Source of the DNA: an uncultured Porphyromonadaceae bacterium
GTDB lineage: Bacteria; Bacteroidota; Bacteroidia; Bacteroidales; Muribaculaceae
NCBI GenBank assembly: GCA_905202215.1
Contig: CAJKRG010000008.1
Coordinates: 1-64,000 of the forward strand
Length of the DNA: 64,000 nt
Direction: 5' to 3'
Positions 1 to 9,500 of this stretch are shown here, in pieces (within the stretch, counting starts at the first letter, position 1; every line of letters begins with the position of its first letter). A program made the position numbers and the translations under genes. The notes below the pieces were generated by a model. It made no database searches, had not been told where the DNA came from, and saw only the letters and a program-made list of their open reading frames with translations.

Positions 1-2058
1 GTATTCGACAGCTGGATGAACGAGCGCGCCATCGTTTACCGCCGCATGAACCAGATCCCCGAAGAATGGGGTACTGCCGTCAACGTGCAGGCTATGGTTT
101 ACGGTAACATGGGCAACAACTCCGCTACCGGCGTGGCATTCAGCCGTGACGCCGCTACCGGCGAAAACATCTTCAACGGCGAATACCTCATCAACGCCCA
201 GGGCGAAGACGTGGTTGCCGGTATCCGCACTCCCCAGCAGATTACAATCGAAGGCTCGCGCCGCTGGGCTGCCCTCCAGGGTATCTCGGAAGAAGAGCGC
301 GCCGCAAAATATCCTTCGCTCGAAGAATCCATGCCTCTCTGCGCCAACGAGCTTTTTGCTATCGCCGCTCGTCTGGAAGACTACTACAAGGATATGCAGG
401 ACATGGAATTCACAATTCAGGACGGCAAACTCTGGATGCTCCAGACCCGTAACGGCAAGCGTACCGGCGCTGCCATGGTGAAGATCGCCATGGATCTCCT
501 CCGCGCAGGCGTTATCGACGAAAAGACCGTCCTCAAACGCATGGAACCCCAGAAACTCGACGAGCTTCTCCACCCTGTATTCGACAAGGCCGCTCTCAAG
601 CGCGCACAGGTGGTTGCCAAGGGTCTCCCCGCATCTCCCGGCGCTGCGTCCGGTCAGGTTGTGTTCTCGGCAGAAGACGCCGAAGCATGGGCTGAAAAGA
701 AACGTAAAGTCGTTCTCGTCCGTATCGAGACATCTCCCGAAGACCTCCGCGGTATGGCTGTCGCACAGGGCATCCTCACCATGCGTGGCGGTATGACCTC
801 TCACGCAGCCGTTGTTGCACGCGGTATGGGTAAATGCTGCGTTTCCGGTGCCGGCGAAATCAAGGTTGACTACGTTGCCAAGACCGTCGAAATGGGCGGC
901 CACACCTATCACGAAGGCGACTGGATTTCGCTCAACGGTTCTACCGGTGAAGTTTACGACGGACAGGTTCCCACTACCGAACCCGCTCTCGACGGTGACT
1001 TCGCAGCCGTTATGAATCTTGCCGACAAATTCACCAAGTGCCTCGTGCGCACCAATGCCGACACCCCCCGCGACGCCCGTCAGGCCCGCAAGTTCGGTGC
1101 CCAGGGTATCGGTCTCTGCCGTACCGAGCACATGTTCTTCGAAGGCGACCGTATCAAGGCTGTCCGCGAAATGATTCTTGCCAGCGACCTCGAAGGCCGC
1201 CGTATCGCTCTTGCCAAGCTCCTCCCCATGCAGCGTGGCGACTTCGAAGGAATCTTCGAAGCTATGGACGGCTTCGGCGTGACCATTCGTCTTCTCGATC
1301 CCCCTCTGCATGAGTTCGTACCTCATCAGACCGCAACCCAGAAGGAACTTGCAGAAGAAATGGGCCTTACCCTCGAGGAAGTGAAAGCTAAGGTTGACTC
1401 GCTTGAGGAATTCAACCCCATGCTCGGCCACCGTGGCTGCCGTCTTGGCATCACTTATCCCGAAATTACCGAAATGCAGACCCGTGCCATCATCGAGGCC
1501 GCTATCGCCTGCAAGTCGCGTGGTATCGACGTTCACCCCGAAATCATGGTGCCTCTGGTAGGCTCGCTCAAAGAGCTTCAGAATCAGGCCGACGTAATCC
1601 ACGCTACCGCCGCCAAGGTATTCGAGGAAAAGGGCGAATCTATCCGCTACAAGGTCGGCACAATGATCGAAGTGCCCCGTGCCGCTCTTACCGCCAACGA
1701 AATCGCACAGGTTGCCGACTTCTTCTCGTTCGGAACCAACGACCTTACCCAGATGACCTTCGGCTTCTCGCGTGACGACGCTCCCAAGTTCCTCAAATTC
1801 TACAAGGAACACGGCGTGATCAAGACCGATCCTTTCGAAGTTCTCGATCAGGTTGGCGTAGGTCAGCTCGTCCGTATGGGTGTTGAAAAAGGCCGTGCCA
1901 CCAATCCCGATCTTAAGGTAGGTATCTGTGGCGAACACGGCGGCGAACCCAGCTCCGTAATCTTCTGTGCAAAACTCGGCATGAACTACGTCAGCTGCTC
2001 GCCCTTCCGCGTGCCCATCGCCCGCGTAGCTGCGGCGCAGGCCGCGCTCGAGGATTAA
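1..2058 (+). CDS. ppdK: Pyruvate,phosphate dikinase, 3' part (host gene, truncated by window edge)
   Basis: The reading frame is open from base 1, so the gene begins upstream; 685 codons of a family usually near 880-910 residues are present. The enzyme interconverts pyruvate, ATP and Pi with phosphoenolpyruvate, AMP and PPi in the cytoplasm. Visible are the end of the ATP-grasp domain, the swivelling phosphohistidine domain with GGMTSHAAVVARG (catalytic His at window residue 268, base 802), and the C-terminal PEP-binding TIM barrel with the GICGEHGG active-site cysteine near base 1927. The C-terminus (RVPIARVAAAQAALED) is complete. It is the only clearly chromosomal gene here; a strong terminator follows and the phage starts just after it, so insertion left this gene intact. 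Confidence 0.97.
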   Translation, partial: VFDSWMNERAIVYRRMNQIPEEWGTAVNVQAMVYGNMGNNSATGVAFSRDAATGENIFNGEYLINAQGEDVVAGIRTPQQITIEGSRRWAALQGISEEERAAKYPSLEESMPLCANELFAIAARLEDYYKDMQDMEFTIQDGKLWMLQTRNGKRTGAAMVKIAMDLLRAGVIDEKTVLKRMEPQKLDELLHPVFDKAALKRAQVVAKGLPASPGAASGQVVFSAEDAEAWAEKKRKVVLVRIETSPEDLRGMAVAQGILTMRGGMTSHAAVVARGMGKCCVSGAGEIKVDYVAKTVEMGGHTYHEGDWISLNGSTGEVYDGQVPTTEPALDGDFAAVMNLADKFTKCLVRTNADTPRDARQARKFGAQGIGLCRTEHMFFEGDRIKAVREMILASDLEGRRIALAKLLPMQRGDFEGIFEAMDGFGVTIRLLDPPLHEFVPHQTATQKELAEEMGLTLEEVKAKVDSLEEFNPMLGHRGCRLGITYPEITEMQTRAIIEAAIACKSRGIDVHPEIMVPLVGSLKELQNQADVIHATAAKVFEEKGESIRYKVGTMIEVPRAALTANEIAQVADFFSFGTNDLTQMTFGFSRDDAPKFLKFYKEHGVIKTDPFEVLDQVGVGQLVRMGVEKGRATNPDLKVGICGEHGGEPSSVIFCAKLGMNYVSCSPFRVPIARVAAAQAALED

Positions 2059-2081
2059 GAGATAGCTTCGCATAATCAGAC

Positions 2082-2132
2082 ACTTAGGCGGTAACGCTCC
2101 GATAAAAAGGAGTTTACCGCCTAAGTTATTCT
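2082..2132 (+). terminator. Intrinsic terminator of ppdK
   Basis: Arms 2082-2100 and 2109-2127 form a long near-perfect hairpin (core CTTAGGCGGTAA) with a short AT-rich loop, followed by TTATTCTT. It lies 24 bases after the ppdK stop and separates host from phage transcription. Confidence 0.85.
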
Positions 2133-2148
2133 TGGAGGATTCGTACGG

Positions 2149-2169
2149 TCTGCACGATTATCGTGCAGA
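2149..2169. repeat. Perfect 21-bp palindrome, candidate attL or regulatory site
   Basis: TCTGCACGAT, one central base, then its exact reverse complement. It lies between the host terminator and the integrase start, where the attL core of a phage with a left-end integrase would be expected. A smaller inverted repeat (TGACATGTTGTCA, 2195-2207) follows. Either could instead be an integrase/excisionase arm site or an operator. The other end is outside the window, so the att role is unproven. Confidence 0.4.
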
Positions 2170-2252
2170 ATGTGTCGATAAAACTTACAAAATATGACAT
2201 GTTGTCAGGACGGGGCACTTACAGGTATTTACAAACATAATTACAATTGCAT

Positions 2253-3746
2253 ATGGCTACATTCAAGGCTGTTGTGAGAACACCGCGCAAGGACGGGTTC
2301 TATCAGGTCTATATCCGGGTGGTGCAGAATACGAAGCCGGGATATATTAGGACGGACAAGGTTGTCACTAAACAGATGGTGGACAAACACGGCAATATAA
2401 ATGATCCTTTCGTGAATGAGTATTGTGCGAGAATGATATTGCTCTATACTGACATGCTCAACCGCAAGGATTGCGCGAAGTGGACGGTGCGGCAGGTTAT
2501 CGAGTATCTGACGCAGGGTGACGATGATATCTGTTTCAGCGATTATGCGCGTTGTCACATAGACCGGATGGTGGACAGGAATCAGGTGCGTACGGCGCAG
2601 AATTATCGGCAGGCTCTGGGACACATGGAGCGGTTTTATGGTACGAACAGAATCATGTTCGGGCAGCTGACTTCTACTCAGATTACGCGGTGGATCCAGT
2701 CGCTTGAGCAGACGCACCGGGCGAAGGAGATGTATCCGGTGTGCATGAGGCAGGTGTTCAGGGCGGCTGTGGAGGAGTATAACGACTATGACAACGGTAA
2801 TCTGCGTATCAAGGTTAATCCCTGGGGCAAGGTGAGGATTCCGCAGAGCGACCGAACCGTCAAGAAAGCAATCAGCCCGGAGGATTGCAGGTTGTTCTTT
2901 ACCGCGCCTCTACCCGATACGCGCATGGTCGATCCGCTGCCCGAACTGGGGCGCGATGTGGCGAAGATGGTGTTGTGTCTCGCAGGTATGAACACGGTAG
3001 ACATCTATGGGCTGCGAAAGGAGGACTACCGAAACGGCTGTTTCTGCTACAAGCGTGCCAAGACGAAGAAGTTCCGTGCCGATGACGCGTATTTCGAGAT
3101 TCGTGTCGAACCTATCATTCAGCCGTTAGTTGAGAAATATCTGGCCGAGGATGATGATCCTTACCTGTTGAATTTCCATAAGCGGTTTACGTCTTCGGAT
3201 TCTTTTAACGCGAATGTGAACAATGGCATAAAGCAACTCTGCAGGAGTATGGGTATTCCGAAGGAGCAATGGTATAGTGCATATACTTTCCGCCACACTT
3301 GGGGAACGGTGGCGCAGAATGATTGCGGGGCGAGCATTGCGGAGGTGGCGTTTGGCATGAATCATTCACATGGACATACGATTACGCGAGGCTATATCAA
3401 GATTGACTTTACTCCGGCCTGGGTGTTGAATGCCAAAGTGATTGATTTTATCTTTTTCTCTACGGCCAGAAGCAAACAGGGAATGGCGCGAGGGGTCGAT
3501 GAACCGGCCGACAAGCTGTTCAGGCTGTCGCCCAAGCGCATGGTCTATGCTCGTGCCTATTTTCGCGGAGAGGTGCTTGCCGAGGTGAGCGACATCGGTT
3601 TCGGGACTGTTGAGGCTGTCATCGCCCGGCTTGCCGGACAGTTGCCTGACATAATTCCGACGGGGTGCGCCGTGCAGTTTCGCATAAAGGACGTGGATGC
3701 TGACCGCGAGGCGGTGTATGAGCGCATGAAAGGGAAGGGGTTTTGA
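2253..3746 (+). CDS. Phage tyrosine recombinase (integrase)
   Basis: A 497-residue site-specific recombinase that would integrate and excise the prophage. The N-terminal ~220 residues hold an arm-binding part and a SAM-like core-binding region. The catalytic domain shows the TFRHTWGT box (R347, H348, W350) and RGYIKID with the probable nucleophile Y381. Box I reads AGMNTVDIYGL (residues 244-254), with N247 where the first catalytic Arg is usual; this variant is common in Bacteroidetes integrases and does not imply inactivity. A ~85-residue C-terminal extension follows. I chose ATG at 2253 rather than TTG at 2247. Its place directly after the host gene marks the left end of the prophage. Confidence 0.93.
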   Translation: MATFKAVVRTPRKDGFYQVYIRVVQNTKPGYIRTDKVVTKQMVDKHGNINDPFVNEYCARMILLYTDMLNRKDCAKWTVRQVIEYLTQGDDDICFSDYARCHIDRMVDRNQVRTAQNYRQALGHMERFYGTNRIMFGQLTSTQITRWIQSLEQTHRAKEMYPVCMRQVFRAAVEEYNDYDNGNLRIKVNPWGKVRIPQSDRTVKKAISPEDCRLFFTAPLPDTRMVDPLPELGRDVAKMVLCLAGMNTVDIYGLRKEDYRNGCFCYKRAKTKKFRADDAYFEIRVEPIIQPLVEKYLAEDDDPYLLNFHKRFTSSDSFNANVNNGIKQLCRSMGIPKEQWYSAYTFRHTWGTVAQNDCGASIAEVAFGMNHSHGHTITRGYIKIDFTPAWVLNAKVIDFIFFSTARSKQGMARGVDEPADKLFRLSPKRMVYARAYFRGEVLAEVSDIGFGTVEAVIARLAGQLPDIIPTGCAVQFRIKDVDADREAVYERMKGKGF

Positions 3747-4018
3747 GATAGCCCAAAGATAGCTGCGGGCCGGCCCCCTTGTTTTTAAGTTTTGTTTCTC
3801 GCCCGCGTTCTGTGCGGAGCACAGCGTTGTTCTGATGATGAGTTTCCATGCGGAGCCGGGCGTTTGCTTTCCATGGAGTCAGCGAGCGGAAGGTTCTCTT
3901 TTTCTTTTTGCGCGGAACATTTTTTCAAAGGTTTTAATTATTCCGGCAAAAGGTACTGATCTGACGGGGTTGTCGCTCTATTTTTTTGATTTTTCCTCGC
4001 GCGCGTGTCGACGAGATA

Positions 4019-4058
4019 AGAATACGAAGTATTCTCTTTTTAGAATACGTAGTATTCT
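4019..4058. repeat. Two near-identical 17-bp palindromes (paired operator-like sites)
   Basis: AGAATACGAAGTATTCT (4019-4035) and AGAATACGTAGTATTCT (4042-4058) share arms AGAATAC/GTATTCT around a 3-base centre, 23 bp centre to centre (about two helical turns). This looks like paired sites for a dimeric DNA-binding protein. Confidence 0.7.
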
Positions 4059-4070
4059 TTTTATTTTATA

Positions 4071-4090
4071 GTAATATATTTATATATTAC
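4071..4090. repeat. AT-only inverted repeat
   Basis: GTAATATAT, two bases, then ATATATTAC: a perfect inverted repeat made almost only of A and T, 12 bases after the palindrome pair and before the repeat array. Such a segment would melt easily, as in a DNA-unwinding element. Confidence 0.6.
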
Positions 4091-4109
4091 TTTTTCTTTA
4101 TATAAAGGA

Positions 4110-4490
4110 TTCGGAAGAAATGGCTTTAAATTCCCGGTTATGTTGTATAAACGGGAATTTATTGGTATAACCGGGAAGAAATCGGGCATAAGCGGGAAGT
4201 TATATATTATAAGCGGGAAGTTATTATTGCTTTTTTCGGTAGTCGTTTATGTTTTTTTATGGTGTTTTTCGGGCGTATTTTGCAGTGTTTTTCTCATAAA
4301 AATATGAATCCGGGAAGAAATACCGCAAAAAGCGGGAAAAACGGGAAGAAATGGTGTTTTCTTGGGAAGAAATGCGGATTTACGGGAAGATATTCACGCA
4401 AAACGGGAGGAAATGCCGCGAATCCTCCCGTTAATGTGCTTTTATTGGTAAGAAATGGCCCGTTTGAGGGTCTTTTTTAGAAGAAATAGA
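4110..4490 (+). repeat. Array of about ten GGGAAGAAAT-like direct repeats (iteron-like)
   Basis: Copies all read the same way: TCGGAAGAAAT (~4110), ACGGGAATTT (~4151), CCGGGAAGAAAT (~4170), GCGGGAAGT (~4192), GCGGGAAGT (~4213), CCGGGAAGAAAT (~4310), GCGGGAAAA (~4332), ACGGGAAGAAAT (~4341), TTGGGAAGAAAT (~4363), ACGGGAAGAT (~4382), ACGGGAGGAAAT (~4403), TTGGTAAGAAAT (~4445). Irregular spacing of about 10-100 bp and sequence drift rule out CRISPR. The layout fits iterons of a replication origin or a multi-site operator. Confidence 0.7.
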
Positions 4491-4493
4491 ATC

Positions 4494-4805
4494 TTATTCG
4501 CCTTCCTCATCTTCGAGGGCGAGACGGGCCAGACGCTCGTCGATGGTTTCCGTGTGTTCGGCCACGGTCATGTCCATGTCGACGCTCTTTAACTCCGAGG
4601 TGTGATGTTTGAGTATGCGTATCTCGGCCCACACGCGGTCCTCCGGCGTCATCATGGCGAGGTCTACCTCAAAATCGCTCATGCCGTCGGGATTCTTTTC
4701 GTTGGGCTTGAAATATCCTATCGAGTGTGTAAGCAAGTACCCACGAATAGGATTGTCCTTATTGGGCGTCCCTTTCTGGCGCCCTCCTGTTTTCTGTCCT
4801 TTCAT
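4494..4805 (-). CDS. Small protein with DUF5681-like N-terminus (TerS-like)
   Basis: 103 residues. The N-terminus, MKGQKTGGRQKGTPNKDN, is the basic Gly/Lys signature seen in DUF5681-type and small-terminase-like phage proteins; the rest is acidic and helical. Such proteins are often annotated as packaging or DNA-binding proteins. It is transcribed leftward from a divergent promoter shared with the core-protein operon, toward the repeat block. A second terminase-partner candidate lies beside the large subunit at 30826-31266, so which one is the true small terminase is open. Confidence 0.7.
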   Translation of the reverse strand: MKGQKTGGRQKGTPNKDNPIRGYLLTHSIGYFKPNEKNPDGMSDFEVDLAMMTPEDRVWAEIRILKHHTSELKSVDMDMTVAEHTETIDERLARLALEDEEGE

Positions 4806-4825
4806 GTGTCAATACTTAAAAGTGT

Positions 4826-4855
4826 GGTGCAAAGATAGTGCTGTATCTTCGCACC
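4826..4855. promoter_or_regulatory. Divergent promoter pair inside a hairpin
   Basis: TATCTTTG on the minus strand (4830-4837) and TATCTTCG on the plus strand (4844-4851) match the Bacteroidetes -7 element TAnnTTTG. The boxes form the arms of one 12-bp inverted repeat (GGTGCAAAGATA / TATCTTCGCACC, one mismatch). The minus box would serve the gene starting at 4805 and the plus box the gene starting at 4885. No clear -33 TTG is seen at standard spacing for either. Confidence 0.65.
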
Positions 4856-4884
4856 ATAATTATAACTTCCAAATTTTAACGACT

Positions 4885-5424
4885 ATGTTAGGCAGTATAA
4901 TCGGCGGAGCGATGAAGGTAGGCGGCGCGATTTTCGGCGGCATATCTGCATCCAAAGCCATGAAGAAAGTAAAAAAGAACATCCAGGAGCAGCAGCGGAA
5001 GAACCAGGATTGGTACGATCAGCGCTACAACGAGGACGCCACACAGCGAGCCGACGCACAGCGCATTCTCACCATGACCCAGGAGAGTATTCGCCAGCGC
5101 AATCAGCAGGCCGCGGGAGCCCAGGCCGTGATGGGAGGCACGGAGGAAAGTGTGGCAGCAGCCAAAGCGGCGAACAACGCGGCCCTGGCCGACGCCACTT
5201 CTCAGATAGCTGTCAATGCAGACCGGCGCAAGGACCAGATCGAGCAGCAGTATATGGCGACCGACCAACAGCTCCATGGCCAACTGAACAATCTTGAAAT
5301 CAACAAAGCTAATGCAATATCCCAGGCCGAGCAGGGCGTGGCCAATGCCAGCGCAGGTTTTATGGGGGATACAGATGCTGCTTTGGATAAGCTGTTTAAA
5401 GTCAGCCAGAAGCCTAATAATTAA
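4885..5424 (+). CDS. Putative internal virion (ejection-type) protein, gp14-like
   Basis: 179 residues from ATG at 4885; the frame is open further upstream, but that part crosses the divergent promoter and is unlikely to be coding. The N-terminus is a Gly-rich amphipathic segment (MLGSIIGGAMKVGGAIFGG), the kind of membrane-active start seen in podovirus internal core proteins such as T7 gp14 (196 residues). A long Gln/Ala-rich helical region with little hydrophobic content follows. It is first in a rightward operon with a 370-residue helical protein and the 6,711-residue protein, an order like T7 gp14-gp15-gp16. The role is inferred from size, composition and position. Confidence 0.6.
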   Translation: MLGSIIGGAMKVGGAIFGGISASKAMKKVKKNIQEQQRKNQDWYDQRYNEDATQRADAQRILTMTQESIRQRNQQAAGAQAVMGGTEESVAAAKAANNAALADATSQIAVNADRRKDQIEQQYMATDQQLHGQLNNLEINKANAISQAEQGVANASAGFMGDTDAALDKLFKVSQKPNN

Positions 5425-5444
5425 ACGATAATCTTATAGTAATT

Positions 5445-6557
5445 ATGGCAGATGAAACACCGAAGTCCATTGTAGAGCTCCCGCCTCCCGATTGGACACA
5501 GCAGAAGCCAGAAGAGGATGAGACCCCCTCTCCCATTGTACCGCCCAATTCTAACGGCTCTCCCAAACCGGAAGCCAAGCCTGCACCTTCGCCTGTGCAA
5601 CCATCCATGGCTGGCGACGAGGATTACACCGGAGCAGAGAATATCGTTGGAAATAATTCTGAACCGCTTCATCCCGCGAATTTGCAAGAGGCCGTTAAAG
5701 ACCACTTCACACCCAAACCGAAGCCCGAACAGTCCGCAGAAGAGGAGACTCCGCAGTTCGGCAACATGCAGGATGTGATTGACTGGCTCGAAGAGCGTAT
5801 GGCAGCCATACACCTACCGACAAAGGAAGAGCTTGAAAAGGAGCGCAGGCGCAAGAAGACGGATGGCATAATATCCGCTATCGCTGACGGCGCGAGCGCT
5901 ATTTCAAATCTGATATTCACCACGCAGTACGCCCCCAACATGTACCGGCAGGAAAATTCCATGACTGACAAGATGAGGGAGCGTTACGACCGGATAAAGA
6001 AGGAGCGCGACGCCGACGCCGACCGTTACCTCAACTATGCCCTGACAATAGGCAAGCTCAAGGACGCACAGGAGGCAAGGGAGTATCAGCATGGCCGCGA
6101 CGCACTCCAGGACCAGATCAGAATGTCGCAGGAGGCCCGCGCACAGCTCAAAGCCGACCGCGACGCCGCGTTGGCAGACCTGAAAATGCAGCTTATGGCC
6201 GGTAAGATTACAGAGCAGGAGGCCGCAGCTCGCGCGAAGGAGATCGAGGCCGAGTATGCCGACCAATATTGGAACGCCCGCGTCGACGAGATAAAATCCC
6301 GCAAGAAAAAGAACGACCGTCGTGGTAGTGGAGGCGGAGGAAGGCCCGCCGAACATGCCTGGCGAGATAAGAACGGCAACCTTCACTATTGCCACTCCGA
6401 GAGCGCCGCACGCTCCCAGGCGGCCGCAAACGGCGGTACATACGTCACCACACCGACCCACCGCGTGACAACGAAGCCTGACAAGTGGGGCAATCCCGCC
6501 ACGACGGAGACCGAGACTGACGTATCAACACCCAAAGTAACCATTGATTGGAATTAA
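5445..6557 (+). CDS. Putative internal virion protein, gp15-like position
   Basis: 370 residues. Residues 1-105 are Pro/Glu-rich and probably disordered. A helical stretch follows with a semi-hydrophobic patch near residues 145-165 (AISNLIFTTQYAPNMY), then long charged helices (about 170-285), a GSGGGG linker and a polar C-terminus. No enzymatic motif is visible. It begins 20 bases after the gp14-like gene and ends 12 bases before the giant gene, so the three are surely co-transcribed. By position it may help form an ejected core complex; I do not recognise a named family. Confidence 0.6.
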   Translation: MADETPKSIVELPPPDWTQQKPEEDETPSPIVPPNSNGSPKPEAKPAPSPVQPSMAGDEDYTGAENIVGNNSEPLHPANLQEAVKDHFTPKPKPEQSAEEETPQFGNMQDVIDWLEERMAAIHLPTKEELEKERRRKKTDGIISAIADGASAISNLIFTTQYAPNMYRQENSMTDKMRERYDRIKKERDADADRYLNYALTIGKLKDAQEAREYQHGRDALQDQIRMSQEARAQLKADRDAALADLKMQLMAGKITEQEAAARAKEIEAEYADQYWNARVDEIKSRKKKNDRRGSGGGGRPAEHAWRDKNGNLHYCHSESAARSQAAANGGTYVTTPTHRVTTKPDKWGNPATTETETDVSTPKVTIDWN

Positions 6558-6569
6558 TATCACCGACTT

Positions 6570-9500
6570 ATGGCTGAGAAACATAATACAACAGACAACC
6601 GTCGCAAGCTCTATGACGTGCTTCAACAGCATGTCGGCAATATGGGCACCTGGGACGAGTTCAACCGTCGCATGGACGACGAGGGCAACCGCCGCAAGGT
6701 CTATGAGGTAGCGCAACAGCGTGTCGCCAACATAGGCACCTGGGACGAGTTCAACGCCCGCATTTACCAGACACCCGCCCCGGCAGCCCCGGCACCTAAA
6801 CAGGAACCGCAGAATGCCGCCACGCCCGCGGTAGAGCCACAGGCCGACGCCGCGACGCCAGCGGCAACACCGGCGCAACCGCGTTGGCAACCTACCGAAC
6901 AGGACAAAATCCGTATGCAATGGGAGATGTTCCAGAGCATGAACGGTTTTAAGCAACGTACAAAAGCCCGTCTCGACCAGACCCGCCGTATGGCTGAACG
7001 ATTCACCCCGGAAGGCCGTCGCAAGTTGAAGGCCGCCAAATTCGCGGCACAGGCCGCCGGCGCTCCTGCTAAGGTAATGGGTATCACTCCACCGGCGCAG
7101 GCTCCCGCAGGCGCTCAGGCCGGAGGCCAGGCAGGCGCACCGCCGGTTCAGTCCGGAGAATCCCCCGTGCCCTACGGCGTGAAGTATATCGACGGCAAGC
7201 CCGTAACTGAATGGCTATTGCCCGACGGCAGCCTAACAACAAGTCTCCTGGAAGCAGATCAGGCCGAATTCGGCGCCCGCAAGGCCCGTCTACGCCATCA
7301 GTTCGAGAAGCGCATGAAGAGTAACGGCCTCAACCCGGCCAATCCTGACGACGTGGAGTTACAGGCACAGTACGACGCCCAGGCACCGGCCTACGACGTA
7401 GTGGCCGACCTCTGGAGCGAGGCCGAAGAGCTTCACAAGAAGGACCGCGAGCGCAATGCCGACCGTGCGTGGGATAGCTACGCAGCTATGGGTGGAGGCC
7501 GTGAGCTCCGTGTCGTCACAGCGTCGATGAATCGACATGCCGACAACATTTCGCACCTTACCCGCTTTGACCTCCAGAAGATGATGGACAAAGCCTGGGA
7601 GCGTGTCGGCCCCCAGATTTATGCTAATTGCTATTCTCGCCTGAAGCAACAGTATCCTGGAGCGAGCGCACAGGACCTGCACAAGACCGCAACCGAAATG
7701 GCCCGTTCATTGTCGGACAATGCCGTGTATCAGTATGCGGTTGACAAGAACACCCCGAAGAGCACAATGGAATTTTTCGGCCGCACCGTCGCCGACATGA
7801 ACCTGATCAACTCTCTGGGCAAAGCTCTCGCACGAAGCCAGGCCGGCACATCAGGAGACATGGCAGCCGCCTACGCCGCGATGTCCGAATATGGCAAGCA
7901 CCACCGCATTGCACAGGTAGGCGGTACCGTTGTCGGCATGGCAATCGACCCCGTGACCTGGATTTCCGGCGGCGTAGGCTCCGCAGCCGGTAAGGGTGCA
8001 TTGTGGACCGGCGGCCGCATCATGGCCCGATTCACAGGCACGTCAGGCCAGGTTGCTACTCGATACCTGGGCACGACACTATCAGGCCGCCTTCTCGGAG
8101 GTCTGGCCGGAGGCGCCGCTAACCTGGGCACATACGAGGCCCTGAAAGAAGGTGAACGGCAGTTGAAGTATGGAGGCTATATTAATCCGGAGACTGGCCA
8201 GAACGAAGGCTATTCGCCCGAAGCCATTTGGAAACAGGCCAAGCACGGCGCCGGCATGGGTGTTCTCATTGGTTGGGTTGGTCCAGTCGCCGGTAATGTG
8301 TTCGACCCGATGGTGAAGTCTGCCACGTCCACCGGCGGCAAGATCGCACTCCGTGGAGGCGAGCAGGCATCGTCGGCATTGTTCGAGGGTACGATCTTTG
8401 CGGCTCCTGATTATATCTCCATGCGCTCAATGAGCGATGAGGACTTTGACAAACAGTATGCCCGCAAATATGGCTATGCAAGCCTGACAGACCCCGTCGC
8501 CAAAGCGAAGGCCCGCAGCGCCGCCCGTTCATCCGTCGGTTGGGATATATGGAACGACAGCATGGCAATGATGTTAGGTTTCAAGGCTCAGCACGGTATC
8601 AAGAGTGCATGGCGCACCGTCCGCGAAATGGCACCATACGACGCCGAGACATTAGGCCGTCCGCTTACCATGCGGGAGATAGCCCACAACCGCCAGAGCT
8701 TCCAGGAGAAGCTACGCACGGCGCTCGACAAAAGCCCCGGCGATATTGCCATGACGAAGGAAGAGTTAGAAGAGCTCCGCAATGCCGGTTACGGCAAACT
8801 TGCAAGCCTCTTCCGCAAAAGCGATTCAACCGTCAAGGAGGTAGGCCCGGACGGTGTAGAGCGTGTTGTCGGTGAGGTCGAGCAGGTGGAAATCAAATAT
8901 GGTCCCGACGAAGAGACCGTTGAAGGCGTCAAGAAATCCGATTTTGACGGTTACGACACTATGGCCCGACTGATGAGTGACAACAACGTCAGTGAGGCCG
9001 CCCGCGCGAAGGCATATTTCATTCTGACAGGCCGCAGGCTTCCGGAATCAACCATCATGGGTTATCGTACTGTTGAGGACGAGAACGGCAACTTATATGT
9101 GCAGTCCCTTAGCGGCCAGGGCAGCGTTGTCACCAACCGCCGTTTCGCTTCAAAGGAGAAGGCACAGCAGGAAATTACCAACCTCCAACGACAAATTGAG
9201 CTCAACTCGATAGAGATTGGCGAGAGGTTCAAGGCTAAGGAAATCTTATCGAATGCGACGCAGGCCGCATGTGAGGATGTTGCCGCGGCCCACGGCGAAG
9301 GCTGGACGGCCGAAGCAGTACGCAAAGCATACGAGCAGGCCGTGAAGGACCTGGCAGACCCCGAAAAGGCTCAATCCGTAGGCCAGGCCTCTAAGGACCT
9401 GGTGAAAGAGGTTGAGGCCGCAGCCAACAATCATGTCGATGATTTTAAGGGCGATACCCCCGACGCTATCCGCGAGAGGATAAACTATATCTCCGGTGTA

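Larger units (their letters stand above)
3747..4493. other. Non-coding region between integrase and TerS-like gene
   Basis: About 750 bases without a convincing gene. The first ~260 bases show nothing beyond T-rich stretches. From about 4010 the block is strongly AT-rich and holds two palindromes, an AT-only hairpin and an array of GGGAAGAAAT-type repeats, listed separately. Short open frames here have low-complexity translations and look like chance. Confidence 0.8.

Noticed and set aside
2982..3395. Integrase judged inactive because box I lacks the first catalytic Arg
   Set aside because: Asn at this position with an otherwise complete RHxxW..Y set is a common Bacteroidetes integrase variant.
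3835..4071. 78-codon frame after the integrase
   Set aside because: T-rich, Phe/Ser/Arg-rich translation that runs into the palindromes; no promoter or family resemblance.
4259..4480. 73-codon frame across the repeat array
   Set aside because: Its sequence is a direct reading of the GGGAAGAAAT repeats (Gly/Lys/Asn), so it is better explained as repeat DNA.
4110..4490. CRISPR array
   Set aside because: Repeats are only 10-12 bases, diverged and irregularly spaced, and no cas genes are present.
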